Positions 46,331 through 59,168 of a stretch of DNA of 64,000 nucleotides are shown here, piece by piece. Under the pieces are notes generated by a model. That model worked only from the letters and a program-made list of their open reading frames with translations, was not told the origin of the DNA and searched no databases. The position numbers were made by a program, and so were the translations under genes. The first letter of the stretch is position 1, and the number at the start of each line of letters is the position of its first letter. Source of the DNA: Siniperca chuatsi (Eukaryota; Chordata; Actinopteri; Centrarchiformes; Sinipercidae); the NCBI RefSeq assembly GCF_020085105.1, contig NC_058062.1:6675945-6739944 (forward strand), written 5' to 3'.

Positions 46331-49300
46331 CAATATAGACCAACAATATAAATACAACTCAGGAAGTCGGAATTTTCTGATAACAGAAGTTGCAACGCAT
46401 CTTTTTGATGCGACAGATGCAACGCATTTAGAAGGTGGAGTGGATGGTTATGTAATTTTCTTGTTTTTTGGTTGTAAATATTTGCTATTTGACATGTTTC
46501 CACATTGTAAAACTAGTCACACATAACTCGAGGCACATTTTTCCGTTATCTTTTCCTCAATAATTTTGTCGACCACATGCGTACTGCTTCGTCACCAAAG
46601 TACAATGGACTCCTCCTCCTTTTCATTGGCCGAAAAACTGACTGCATCACAATGCGCAGTATAGGCATAATTTGTTGCGATTTACATATTAGCGATGTTA
46701 TGCGTAGCACGTGAAGGGGACACGCTTCTTTGTCCAGATATCGATGGATGCAAGTGACATCATAATACTCCACTGATAACTCACAACCAGACTATCATCC
46801 ATACCAGCTCTGTACACTGTACTATGGGCTGCTTGACAGTAAAATGGTCAGCACAAGACTTTCAGACTGCACTACTACAGGTGTGCTACACCACTACAGG
46901 TGTGCTGCGGCATTTGATTAGTTAGTGCAGTGTTTATACACTAGAGGGAGACATATGGCAAGATTATCTTTGCTATGGACATTTGTGGAAACCCGCATGA
47001 CCCACATGTATGAGGAGAATGCCTGGACTGAAGTAGACTAATGAGTCTATACGCTAAAGTTTTTACCAGTCCTAACAAACAAACAGACATACAACAGTTT
47101 ATCATGTGTAACTTGTGATGTTAAAAACTAAAATTGACATTTACTGTTTATTGTTCATTGTGTATTTGTGGACTGATTTTTTCCTATTTATCAGTTTTCT
47201 GAATCACAAATGCACAGGTTCCACCCTACTACATTAGCCATTTTCTTGCACTCTGAAAGCCTTTGTACATAGCCTACAGCAACTACTTAACTTTATATCT
47301 GTAGCATGGAGGTAGAGATTTACTGATAAATACTTTGAGACCAGTCATATGTAAGCGTGACTTTAGAAGGAAATTATGTCACTGTGTTATCTTCAGTGGA
47401 AGGAAGGAAGACTTTTCTACACTTTTATGCACATATCAAATCATTGCATTTGCTGCAAGAGCAGCCCTACAATGTTATTTACTATATTGAGAACAGTGAC
47501 CTGGTTATTGTGATGAGTTTCAAGTCAGGAGGTAGTCAACATCTGGACTGAGCTATTTACAAAGACCCCATCCTGGTACTGCAGATAGAGACACTCATTA
47601 TTTAAAATAATGGTGTACTAGGATGTTCTGCAGAAGACAGCAGAGATGCTACATACCAATGATCAAACATGTTGGATTACAGAATGTAACAGTGAAACCT
47701 ATGGTAACTGTTAGAGACATTAAACATGTATAGTAATTTCCTCAAGAACAGCGTATAAATTGTCCATTACAAATGATGAACATGTTTAGAAAAGTATGAG
47801 GAAGAATGATAAAACATAAATTAAAAATGTCTGAGTATCCACAAATATCAACATTTAACATTTATGTTGAACTCTGTGTAAATGAACACTGTGTAAATTG
47901 TATTTTGTGAAAGAAAAAACGTTTGTGCAGTGTTTTGTGAGTAAGTTCCAAATCTGCAATGACACTGAATTAGAATGCATTTTGAGAATATATCTCTCTC
48001 TACTTTGTGTAATTATTTACAGTTAGAGTGTTTGTGTAATAGCTTGCTGTTTGTCTGAATGAAGCTGGGATACTGAATGAAACATTCAGCTTCTCAATGA
48101 AATCACACAGGCCATCTCTGATTTTTATTATAATGTTCATCCAAAATGTAATCCCAATCAATGTCACACAGAGTGAATACAGAAATTTTCCTTTTCAGAA
48201 ATTTTAGACAACTTATTGCTTTGTATCTGAAATATGAATCTCAACTAACTTGTCTTTTAGGCTTTTGTAAGTCTGATCTTAATAAAGGGTAAAAGCCGCT
48301 TTGACATTTGTTTAAAGAACCCAAATGTCAAGCATCACACAAAAGTTGTCAAGTAAGAAGAAGTCAGAAGTCAGGTAAAATGAATCTTTATGTATTCCCT
48401 CTGTGTAACAAACTATAGAGAGCAAAACCCAAGGCATCTTTAGAAATGTTGCAAAAAAAACCCAGACATCTATGCAATGGGCTGGCAGGTCATGTCCTGA
48501 GAGACGATCGGAGCAACCAAAATACACCTCACATTGTACTCTTTTCTCCCACATAGAGGTTACAAAAGAGCAAGTCTGTCCGTTTTAACAATTACAGGAC
48601 ATTATGGCCAATATCATTTGATGTGCAATAAAATCTGCTCACAAATAAAGAATATGGGATATATAGTTTAACACAGTGCAAGTCAGGAGAAAATTACAAT
48701 AAATCAAACAATTTACAATTCAGCAATGGCAACACAGATCACAATTATTTCATACACTTTTACAAATAAAATGAAGAATAAAAAAACCCAACAAACACAA
48801 CAGGTAATAATGCAGGGATAAAGAAACATGTCAAAGTATTTATAAAGTTACCATGCTGATATGCATTTTAAAAACAATATAGTCCACAACTATCACTGTA
48901 AACCAAGTCAGCCTAGGCTGTAGTTAAGGGGTTTTACTCTTTTTTACAGTTAACAGAGTGCTCCATTTTAGACATACTAGTAAACTTTGCTGTTCATTTG
49001 GAATTGCCCTTTTCAATTTAGTGAAAAGGGAACTTTAAAATAGGCTGCACCTGCACTCAAATAAAATTTTCAAAACACAAGGCTTAGGTGTAAATAATAC
49101 ATCAAACTCGGTAGACAACACAGAAGAGGACCACAGAAAACCCTTCATTAATGTATTCTCTATACCGACTTATTACTATTAGGTGATGGTGATTCCTATT
49201 TCTACTTTAAAATGTGAGCAAAACTAAAAAGTAATACTAAAGAATCTTAACAAATATTGCAGTGGTAGAAAAGCCTCCTAAAAATACCACAAAAGTGACA

Positions 49301-49624
49301 GACTTTAAGCAGCAATTCCCTTGACTGTAAACTGACAGTGTAGTTCTTTATGTTAATGAACTCTTATCTGATTGCATGTACAGTACTTAGAGTACTAGAC
49401 ATTACTTAATGTAAAAACAATAAGCACAATAGCAGGCAACCATCTGTGACTTGCATTAACAGTTTTAACTATTTTTACAATATACAGTTGATGACAGCAA
49501 TAACTACTTTTCAGCTGCAGTAGCCAGTCACCTGACAGTGTAGAGGATCTTCTTTCCATCCATCTCTGCTACTACATTCCATCTCTGTCTCTGACCCCTG
49601 AGTTTTTCTCATTGCATTTAGTCG
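46331..49624. other. itgb3-mettl2a intergenic region and itgb3 3' UTR
   Basis: No recognisable gene on either strand. The right part is probably itgb3 3' UTR: AATAAA occurs on the minus strand at 48,129-48,124, which would make it about 1.5 kb. A 16-bp tandem duplication (CCACTACAGGTGTGCT-like) lies at about 46,870-46,908. Open frames of 64-80 codons (46,546; 47,357; 48,312) look random. Confidence 0.5.
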
Positions 49625-50039
49625 TTAGTTGCCTCGGTACGCTACATTGGTGAAGGTGGAGGTGGCTCCTTTATACAAAGGATTGTTAGCCTGGGAAATG
49701 AAAACAGAGGTAATGCTGTTCAATTCAGTTCCATACTGATATCCAACTTTTTGAAGTACAGTTTAGACTTTCCCCTTTATATTCTGTTACTATATTTGCA
49801 GTACTCCACTGATCCCTGAATGAGAAGCTGTTAGTGTATGCAGTTAGTGTTTTAATTATAATTATTTCTCACCGTATCCCATTTGGCTTTGGCTCTCTCC
49901 TCCTCAAACTTGGCGAACTCTCTGCGGTCATGGATAGTGACCAGCAGCTTCCAGATGAGCAGGCCAACAAGGCCCAGTAGCAGAATGGCTCCAGCCACTG
50001 CCAAGAGCACCACCAAGATGTCTGGACCCTGAGGACACT
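49625..50039 (-). CDS. itgb3: itgb3 exons 14-15: transmembrane span and cytoplasmic tail
   Basis: Residues about 711-787. [20 protein letters not shown] continues into [18 protein letters not shown]. The membrane-proximal [20 protein letters not shown] keeps the Asp that pairs with the alpha subunit. The last exon gives NPLY (talin site) and NVAY (kindlin site; NITY in human) and ends YRGN, not YRGT. Stop TAA at 49,627-49,625. Confidence 0.96.
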
Positions 50040-51275
50040 CTGAGAGACGAGAGACAGGAAGGGGGGCAGAGAGAGGAAAAAAATTGATTTCCAATGTTGG
50101 TTTCCATGATGTACACTGAGCACACTCCTGAAGTTCAGTACATCATCACTACATGCTTGGGTTTCTGTGGTGTGGTGAGTGTAGCTGTGGTTCACTGGCA
50201 GTTTAAATGTCTCATACATGCACACAAATTCTTACAGTACCTGGCTCTTTTACCACAAAGAGAATGGATTTGCCACTTTCATCTTCGTAATACTGGAAGT
50301 GCTCCACGCAGTCATTCTCGTCTTTGTATGAGCAATTCACTGCATTTCTATCATGGAAAACTGTGAGACAAAGATGATAAGAAGAATAAAAAAAGAGGGT
50401 AATAAAAAATATTTTAAGATATAATACGTTCTCTTTGAAACATAATACTTAACAGTGCATAATATTTTTGGATCACAATGCATGTATCAGTGCTCAAACT
50501 GCTTTCAAGAACCTTTTGCTGATATGATCAGCAGCAGGAAAACAACAGTAACCATTACCACAACAGGTTAAGATCACAGTATATTGTAATGAGGTTAAAG
50601 ACGGGAGAGTTCTCACCCAGTTCATCCACTACTTTAATTTCATCTTTGCAGATTCTACTGCAGCTGTTGTCTTCAGTGTACTGTCCTCTCTTGAAGTGCT
50701 GACACTCAACACACTCCCTGCAAGCAGAGTCCCATACGGTTACCTTTACACAGTACACAGTGGTTAGTGGTTATGTGTTTTTTTCTGTTATTTTGTCCAT
50801 TCCCTCCACTCTTTTGTCAATTAAAACACTAAGTTAGAAATTTACTTTTTTATAGTGCAGGAATCAGGACAGGTGGGGCATTTCTCACAGGTAGCTCCGT
50901 AGGCACCAGGCTGAGTACATTGACAAACCCCACACTCGCAGTGACCCCGGCCGCTGCACAGTAGGCCGATGCTGGACATGCAGGTGTCTGTGCGTGTGGT
51001 GCAGTTACAGTTTTCTCCTTTCCATCCAGCATCACACTGGCAGAACCCACAGTTACACTTCCCATGATCTGAAAGAATCAAAATGAATGAGGAGGTTTAT
51101 GTTATCATGGTCCTTCAAAATATATATTCTTTAAATTCAGATAAAATATGTACAATCCAAATATTACATCTTAATTCATATGAATTCAAATCTGTTTTTC
51201 AGTCTCCATAATCACATGGGTCGAGCTGGGCAAACAAAACTATGAAACACAAATTATAATTGCAAAAGGAATCAC

Positions 51276-51315
<40 letters not shown>

Positions 51316-54300
51316 TGTGTGTTTTATTGTTTTAGGTCTGTAGTGTCTGTGAGTTGTCCTTTGTTCCCTGATAACCTTAACACAATAACTTGGTAACTAA
51401 CTGTTTTTAAATCTAATCTTACTCAGCAAGGGGCTTTTTGTATATCTCTTAATCATTCCTATTCTGACAAAGGCAATGATCTCGTTACTGACAGGGACAC
51501 ACGCATACAGACACACAAACACTTCAGACTCTATTGAAGTGTAGAAAGCACAAAAGCCAGGTCATCGTAGGAACAGTGTTATAGTGACGCAACCATTTAC
51601 TGACAGAATCTGGAGGCAAGCTTTTCTCCCTGGATTACAGAGAGACACCCCGCATCAGCACATTAAGCTACCTTAGAAACAAAGGCAGAGCCCCAGAGAC
51701 TACAGTGTTATTAGCAGGAAACCAAACAGGATTTGGCACTGGATGACTAAGAGCAAAGTGTGTGAGTCACAGCCCAGCTGGATCAGACTGGGGGAGTGAC
51801 TGGGGGAGTGACATGAAACATCACAGAGGGTCCAATGGTCCCTAATTCCAGAGCTCAAAGCAAATCATCCGCTGTTGTAAACATGAGAAAACAATTCCCT
51901 AGTCTCCACCATGTCAACTGCAGCTTCTCTTTTAATTGTGTTTATAGCTGTGATAGGCTCAGACGTTGTCACTGGTGGTGTTGTCACTGGTTAATGGTTA
52001 ACCAGGTCTCACATATAATGCTTAACAAAGCAGCCATTGAGTAATGGTTCTTACTCTGTCAGCAAAATAACAGGAGAGAGCTGTTGAAAAACAAGAAAAA
52101 TCTGTAATATTGACTACATTGTCATTGTAACAGTGGATATGTTTTGCAGTGTAAGGCACTTAAACTTGACAAGAGGGAGTAGCTGTCTTGTTCTTATTAG
52201 TTGTAAGTTGATTCACACATAAAAGGGAGTTTTTAGCTTTAGATCATCCTACTCTCTGTGAGACTGCACAGTAATCCTGCCCATTAATCACATGCATGGG
52301 CTTTAGAGACGGTTAACATGGGGGGTATGATAAAAGGACAAAAACAGGGATAATGACAGAACAGTAAAACAGAATATTTCACTGTTGGAAGAAGAGAGGG
52401 AACAGAATCAGTGCAGTGGGAAGACATACTAGAGAGAAAAGATGTTGGGCAAATTGCCAGCAGAGGAATGCAAACTTTCCTGTTCTCTCGTCCCTTAAAT
52501 TTATGGGCCCTGGGGCTGTGCTTGCTGACTCCTGCTCCTTGGCCCTGCACTGGTTCCACAACCTCTCAGCAAAGGAAGAAATACACAACCACAGGGTATA
52601 TCACAGAGATGGAGTTTTTCGGAGGCCTGAGTCGTAGTAGCTCCAATTGAGCTGAGGCTGAGGGACGCTCATTCTTTAAAGACAACAACATCATGACTCT
52701 ACTGAGACAGAGCAACTTAGCGGTTCCAAATTGAGCTCTGTCTTACATCACTTTTGGCTTTGTGTATGTAGGTGCGTGGGTGGGCGGGTTGGGTGAGTGT
52801 CTGCGTCCAAGCCCTCTTAATACCTGTTTCTCAGAAAAACAACCTTGCTTGAGAAAGACATATCATATTTTCATATCAGAATTTCAGCTTGCCAACACAC
52901 GTATGACATTCCGATTTCTCTTTGGTGCACCCACAAGGGGCCCAGAGTATGTTTTGTTTAGTTAAAACTCAAACTTAAACTTGCCATTTAGACTTTCATG
53001 TCAAATTACAGCCATCTCCTGAATGTAACTTTCATTTCAGTTCACTGGAAACCAGAATATATCACTGTGGAAGTGTATGAAACTTTTAACTCATGATTTG
53101 GGGTGGCTGTGGCTCAGGAGGTAGAATGGGTCATCCAATGATCACGATGGTCAGGCCAGCGCCCTGCGTGGTAGCTCGTTGCCATGGGTGTGTGAGTGAA
53201 TGCGTGACAAAAGACAGATTAAAAAAAGAATGATCAAACTCAATACAGCAGAGGCTGAAATGTCCTGACTAGCCCCAAAAATGCTGGTTCCTAATCTTCC
53301 CATAATGCAACTTGATAGAATCCCCTAACTCCTTGAGCATAGTTTGTAACACAGGATTTCTGTTAAACATTTTTAGTCTCAAAGTCCAGGAGGAGATACC
53401 CTGGTGAGATCCCTGGGATTATTTTCTTGGACTTGGCAAAGCTCCTCCATAGCCACAGAAAACATAAAGCTATGTTCACAGGCTGAGTAGGAACCCAGAT
53501 TGGTGGAGTCCCCCTTTAAAAAAACAGACTCTTATTTCCATTTGAATCAGAGTTAGTATGCATAGCTTAAGTTTGCTCTGTTTAATGTACATAAAGATGA
53601 AAGAGCAGTTTCCTATTCTGCTATTGCTCAGCCCCCTCCTTATAATCACAGGCACAAACTGATGTTACATTAAATTATCCAATGACAAAGCCTATTAAAG
53701 TTTTATCACTGTGATTGAGTAACTGTGCACTGAGCTGTGCAGACTTGTAATAGGGAGTAATACTGCCTCATGCCGCACTACTGTGAGTTGTAAGAACACA
53801 AATCAAACTCAGTACACACCCCAAGTTTACAGGCCTGACAGAGGATTGGTCATTTGTAAGCATTACTGTTTAAGCTTAGCAGCTAAATTATGCAATCATT
53901 TACAAGCAAGCAAATAACTGCACATTGGTTTCTAAAAGGCTATCGATTCAAGTAATCATCAAGCCAAGTATCAGAGCACTATGTAAACTGATTGTACACT
54001 GAAAGGTGTGTTTACAGACTGAGAGTGACTGGAAAAAAACAGAGTATATTCCAGTTAAGTCAGATGAGGCCTCAGAGCAGGGAAAAGGAAGGGAAGGGCA
54101 ACGTCATCTTTCCTGCTAACACTGACTTAAAAGGTTGCTTCACCCAAATTACAAAAGAAATCCACCAAATTACAAATAAACTTCAGTGATATCTAGCCAA
54201 GCACATAGTTTGGGTTTTATGTGCCCAGGTTTTGAGATTTCTGCCACCACCTGATTCAATTGAGGTATATGGTGTTCAGTTTGAGGTGCTCACAGTAATT

Positions 54301-57300
54301 CAAAATTACATTCAAACAAGACTAAGAGTCTACAACCATGCTGTGCTTTGAGCTAAATGCTAACACCAGCATGGTAACATGCTCACAAAACTATCTGCAT
54401 GGCTAGATACCACAGATGTAAATGAGAATATATGTTTATTTGTAATTTGGGTGAATCAACCCTTTAAGTCCAGTGCTTTTACTCTAATTGTTTCATACTA
54501 AGAGCAAAATGTCATGGTTTCAAGATAATTTACTTGTATATTTGTTTTCTATACTTTTATCTGTCACATAGTGTTTATTCATTGAGTACAGGTGTAATGA
54601 GGAAGCTGGATGAGGCTATGAAAATTCTCACATGTGATTGAAGCTTGTACTTAATTCACTAAGTAATAGTTTCACTAGATCACTACTGTGATCTTCACTA
54701 GTGTGTAATTGTTTGACCATGAGGAAGATTTGTGTGCAGTCCATACATGTTGGTCTCATTTTTAATCATGTAACCACTAATAAAAGCTTTTTAACTTTTG
54801 CACCTTGACAAAGCAATGTCCTTTGACTTTTTGGGGAATTCATTCCCGTTTTTTTATGGACATTGATTGCCTTACAGTGCAACAGGAGCACCTGTTTTGT
54901 GTTTCATCACTGTCTGATCCATTATGCGCTTCTGCAGAGAGAACTAACAGAGAGATAATGACAGAAAGAAGTGCATCTACTCACCAGAGCACAGTGCCCC
55001 TTTAAAGCGCAAGCAGTTGAAGTCGTCACATTCGCAATATTTGCCCCACACCTGACCAAACTCATTTGCATGGCAGGAGCACTGTCCGCACAAACAGTTG
55101 CCTCTCCCACTGCAGATTGGGCTCCCTGGCTTCGGGATGCAGTTTACATCATCAGATGGACTGTAGTCCTCCACTGAGCACTCACATCGTGGGCCCAGAC
55201 GACCCTGGTAACACTGACACATGCCGCACTCGTAGGTCCCATTGCCGTTGCTACAGAGGGGGCTGTTGGCTTCAGCCTTTGCCTCACAGTCGCAGCCGCA
55301 GGCAAAATCCACCGTGACCTCCAGGGAATCCTTAAGGCCTAGAGGTTTGATGGTAAAAGTGCGGCTCTTATATTTAGGGCAGCCACGTAACTGAGCCTCC
55401 ACGCTGAATGACACCTGAAGAGGAAGAAATGTCTCTGTGACAATCTGTGTGTGTAGATACCAAATGTGCATGTCAGCATCTCAGCTGATACCTACTGTGT
55501 CCCCAGTCTTAAGGCCAGAGCAGGACTTGAGTCCAGGGATGACCTCTCCATTTAGGCAGGTGGCATTGAAGGAGAGATTCAACTCTTCTGGGACTTCCAG
55601 TAGCTCCAGCTCCACTCTAGAGCGGATTTTCTGCTCAACATAAAGTTGTTTATCAGAGGTTAAACAGTTAAATTGTATCACACTATTTTACAGATAACAT
55701 CAATCAGCAAGTTCCACTTATTGTAGTAAGTTTAGGAAATCCTTACCGCATAAGCCTCCTCAATGAGCTGAATAACATTCCCAGAGTCATCAGACAGTGT
55801 TCCCACAGTTGTCCCTGGAATGAGCTGACTATACTCCTGGGGACACAGACATGGCAGAGACAGAGAGATGATGACCCAGTTTTTGTGTTTTTCATATCAA
55901 CAACTTAAACAAATTCATGCTGTGGCACAAGTGCAGTTTGTTTACCTTGTAGAGGGACACTACATAGCTGGTCACAGCAAAAATTAAATTTATGTTGTTT
56001 TCAGACATTTTCTCTGTCATTAGTGCCAAGGAGGGATAGTCCTGGAAGACACAGGAAGCAACTTGTTTTCAATGGAAGCAGGTTCTGTCCAACAACTCCA
56101 AAAACCATTTAAAACCAATGTGAATTACTGATGTACTTAAATTTCAGCCTTTACCAGCACGGTAGATTTGTTGTAAATGTTGTCATTATCAAGGTGACAT
56201 TGTCCATCATTGGGCTGGACAATTCCAGCTATACGTCCATCCAGAGCAATGTGAGTTTTGGCATCAGTGGTGAACACCAGAAGGTGTGAGGCACCTGGAC
56301 GCCAGCCAATCTTCTCCTAATGATGATGTTGGACACAGAAATAAATATGACAAGTAAAGGTAAGACTAATATGTATGTATGCACACACTCAGTTTTGCAA
56401 ATCAGTGAGCATGTGTATGTGTATCTGTATGTGATTACATTTTCATACCTTGCACACCACAGCCTGCATGACAGCATCAAATCCACCCTCTGGAGCATCT
56501 CTATTTCTAGACACCTGCTGTTTCTCCACCTCCTCAGTGAAGCGAGCTACCTTCTCCGTCAGTGACAGCACATGCTTGAACCCGAATTGAGCCTGGCATT
56601 TATCATTAATGCTGCATATATTGAATAGGTGAATGGGAGATAGGAAATCAATGAAGGAGAAAAATCAATTTTAAGTTGTTAAACACAACTGGACAGACTT
56701 TCCCAGAATATTAGAAAATCTCAACCTCAACTCCTTCTCCTTCTCAAATGTAACACCAACAATAACTTACCCATAGCAAGGGTTTTTCACTGCCTCTGCG
56801 GGATAGGTGTACATGTAAGGGGATGTGGTCTTGTCCACAAACGCTCCAAACCCCATGCGTAGGTTGCTTGTTGTGCGGCCCATTGTCACAGCGAGCTCAT
56901 TGCCCAAGGTGCGAAGGCGAGCCAAGTCATCCTTCATTGAAAATGAAAGATCCATCAGATAGTAGAGGTCCACTGGGTAATCCTCCACCTGTTTCACTGA
57001 CACGGTGAAACGCTTGGCATCACCTGGGAGGGAAAGAGCAGAGGGCCGCAGAGATGGAAGAGTTCATGGTAGATTGAATGATATCAATTGGTGTCCCTAA
57101 ACCTTTTTTTTTGAAAAAGATTAAATATTAAATAATAATAAAATATAGAAATCACTCTGTTAAAAATGTGCAACCAGATCTGATGTATCAGGTGATTAGT
57201 GCATGTACAACTACAGTAATGGTCCTTGGTGTCTGGTGTCTTAAGGGTACCAATGTGTGTATCTGGTCTTGTAGGGTTGTTAGCATCTGGTCTTACATTT

Positions 57301-59168
57301 TTATAGGTGATGTCTGGGTGGGTGTAAAAGTACCTGGTCTTAGTGTTATATGGAGTTTCTGAGGCTTTATCTGAGTGACGTCGTCAGCAGTTCCAGAGGC
57401 CTTGTCGCTGAGCGGTGCATCCTCCTGAATAGTCAGGGTGCTGGAGGGAAACTCCAGAGCTGCCTTACTGCACCCTCCATTCAGCAGATTCTGCTTCAGG
57501 TCACAGCGGGACGCGCTGGATCCCCCCTTCCCAAACTCCTGAAACAACCACATCTGATCTGTTAAGCAAGTAAATACCATTACATAAAAGAAATTCAATT
57601 AAAGAAAAATGTTTTTAGGTTTGCATTTACACATTTATATTGCTGATTTATCCACCCAATAGCAGGCTCAGGTATCTCCCAAGTACTGGAGCCTATACCC
57701 ATTTTCCTCCTATTTTTAATCTAATCAGTTCAGAGGCTACACTGTATATGCATGCTGAAGAACAATCATCAGAGGATGAAAACAAGAAGAATGCTGTTGG
57801 GAAATTAGGTTTCTGTTGTAACTTGCTGCACTGAGTGATGAATGGGAGGAGTATGAGCTACTAAACACTGTGTATGTGTGCATCTGGTGTTTTTACCTCC
57901 TGAGAGCACCATGCACAGGTAGGGTGAACAGCCAAGCACTGTTGACAAGTGGTGACTCCTCGTGTTGTGCAGATGTTGGAACCTATGATAATCACACCAA
58001 GAGAAATGTAATACAAAATACATTTTCATACACTTATTGTTGAGAAAAAGTGACATATGTAGATAACACTGCTGACCACATTTTTAAAAATGAATCAGCA
58101 TTGCCATGCAACTCTGTTCAACTTCCGCAAACGCAGATACCACAGCTATCAGATATAATCTTTCACAAAAGTACTGTGCAAACATGCAAGTGCTTGATGA
58201 AGTCTCAGCAGTTTATCCATAACATTAATGATGCTAAACCTCATTATGTTTTCTGAGTCAACAAATCAATCTTAAACCTTTTTCTAATTGTTATCTTGCA
58301 TGGTCTATGGGTGTGGCTCACTAGAGTTTAGCACAGTAAAGCACAGTCCCAATGGTAATTTACATCTGCAAAAAGTGTTAAATTTGAGTTAAAATTAGCA
58401 ATCTGACAGGATTTATAGGAAAAGATAGGCTTACGTTGACTCTGGAATAATTGCCTGAAATCATATCAACTCCAAAATTAAAAAGGTATAGTCAAGGGCT
58501 CCTGAAGTAAACACACAACTGATGGATTTGATGACTGAGTTGAAAGCACCAAAAGGTATATGGTTTTTCAGTTGCAGTACTTGAGCTATTCTAAATAAGT
58601 CTGATGGTGTAGAAAAGTCTGTCATAGTGTTTTGTTTATTTGGTTAGTTAATTTTTAAGTTAATTGAAGAAAAGTAAAACCACAAAGCACACGTAGCCTA
58701 TATACATTAGCCTACTTATTATTTGCTGATAATGAAACTATTCTTGATTTTGCTGAGGAGACACAGGGAGCCTATGGAGGACCCCTGGTCAGCTCGCTTT
58801 GGGAAACACATCCCGGCTATTTTCACTCCCTTATAAGGAAAGGTGGCGAAAGCTCCAACGGAGCAGCGCAATTACAACCAACAGTATCGCTCCATTCAAG
58901 TCAGCTAACAGTGAATTATTCTGTGCTCCGTTTGAGAACATTATATTGAATAACTATGATCATCAGCACATATACTGTGAATATTAACAGTGGGAATATG
59001 ATGTGCCTTCAAATTTGCTCTAGAGGTCGGGTGGAAACACCCCCAGGTCGCATAAGCAGGTGAAACTTTTAAAAGTATAACCCAAAGAATAAAAACCTTA
59101 CCGTAAACGTTTGATGCCAATGACAAAAAGAGAAAAAGTATCACTGGACGGTCTAAAAATGTTCCCAT
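49625..59168 (-). CDS. itgb3: Integrin beta-3, complete gene, 15 exons
   Basis: Beta subunit of alphaIIb-beta3 (thrombocyte fibrinogen receptor) and alphaV-beta3 (vitronectin receptor) at the plasma membrane. Exons: 59168-59102, 57982-57897, 57538-57334, 57023-56771, 56611-56449, 56316-56155, 56041-55946, 55836-55747, 55630-55496, 55414-54985, 51068-50846, 50717-50617, 50360-50241, 50039-49873, 49690-49625. The phase closes to 788 codons including stop; human beta-3 is 788 aa with the same exon count. Order: signal peptide, PSI, hybrid, beta-I, hybrid, four EGF modules, beta-tail, membrane span, NPLY/NVAY tail. Beta-3 rather than beta-5, -6 or -1 is shown by [41 protein letters not shown] and [13 protein letters not shown]. 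Teleosts have itgb3a and itgb3b; I cannot tell which this is. Confidence 0.97.
50241..50717 (-). CDS. itgb3: itgb3 exons 12-13: beta-tail domain
   Basis: Residues about 637-710. [20 protein letters not shown] and [13 protein letters not shown] join to [20 protein letters not shown] and [20 protein letters not shown]. Exon 12 closes with the split codon G|TT before GTGAGA. Lengths and cysteines follow human beta-3. Confidence 0.93.
50846..55630 (-). CDS. itgb3: itgb3 exons 9-11: second hybrid part and EGF-like modules
   Basis: Residues about 375-636. Exon 9: [20 protein letters not shown]. Exon 10 (430 nt): [13 protein letters not shown], then [40 protein letters not shown] and [10 protein letters not shown]. 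Exon 11: [35 protein letters not shown] and [11 protein letters not shown]. The dense cysteine spacing of four integrin EGF modules is intact. Exons 10 and 11 are separated by the largest intron, 3.9 kb. Confidence 0.95.
51279..51322. repeat. compound (GT)n(GA)n(GT)n microsatellite
   Basis: About 13 GT units, five to six GA units, then four more GT units, in itgb3 intron 10. Confidence 0.95.
53099..53220 (+). repeat. SINE-like dispersed repeat fragment
   Basis: GGGGTGGCTGTGGCTCAGGA, then GGTAGAATGGGTCATCCAAT and a later TGTGTGAGTGAATGCGTGA, match the head and middle of a tRNA-like repeat very common in teleosts (from memory). The copy is shortened internally. Confidence 0.6.
54127..54467. 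mobile_element. MITE-like element with 33-bp terminal inverted repeats
   Basis: The left end TTAAAAGGTTGCTTCACCCA, continuing AATTACAAA, and the right end TTTGTAATTTGGGTGAATCA, continuing ACCCTTTAA, are reverse complements with few mismatches. The interior has GAGCTAAATGCTAACACCAG and GCATGGTAACATGCTCACAA, phrases repeated across fish genomes. TTAA at both edges could be a piggyBac-like target site, but this is inference. Non-coding. Confidence 0.7.
55747..57023 (-). CDS. itgb3: itgb3 exons 4-8: beta-I (ligand-binding) domain
   Basis: Residues about 120-374. [22 protein letters not shown], synergy site [10 protein letters not shown] and the core [11 protein letters not shown] are complete. 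The specificity-determining loop between its two cysteines reads YGINDK, where human has YDMKTT. Further landmarks: [60 protein letters not shown] and [18 protein letters not shown]. All metal-binding residues needed for RGD-type ligands are present. Confidence 0.96.
57334..57982 (-). CDS. itgb3: itgb3 exons 2-3: PSI and first hybrid segment
   Basis: Residues about 23-119. [20 protein letters not shown] with TCAWCSQE is the cysteine-rich PSI module, completed by [13 protein letters not shown]. Then [20 protein letters not shown] and [16 protein letters not shown] begin the hybrid domain. The loop that carries the human HPA-1 site is different here ([11 protein letters not shown]). Confidence 0.94.
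59102..59168 (-). CDS. itgb3: itgb3 exon 1: signal peptide
   Basis: [20 protein letters not shown] then VYG, a standard cleavable leader, ending one base into a codon before GTAAGG. I chose the ATG at 59,168 because the hydrophobic core follows at once. An in-frame ATG at 59,276 would add 36 mostly charged residues and bury the leader. Confidence 0.88.

Larger units (their letters stand above)
51069..54984. other. itgb3 intron 10
   Basis: A 3.9-kb intron with a (GT)n/(GA)n microsatellite at 51,279-51,322, a SINE-like fragment at about 53,099-53,220 and a terminal-inverted-repeat element at 54,127-54,467. No exon-like sequence. Confidence 0.65.

Noticed and set aside
46546..46773. 75-codon minus-strand open frame upstream of mettl2a
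   Set aside because: Considered as an EFCAB3 remnant; it has no EF-hand loop (DxDxDG) or other recognisable motif.
47357..47551. 64-codon plus-strand open frame downstream of itgb3
   Set aside because: No domain, no splice context and no CpG or promoter signal; it lies close to the presumed itgb3 3' UTR. Chance frame.
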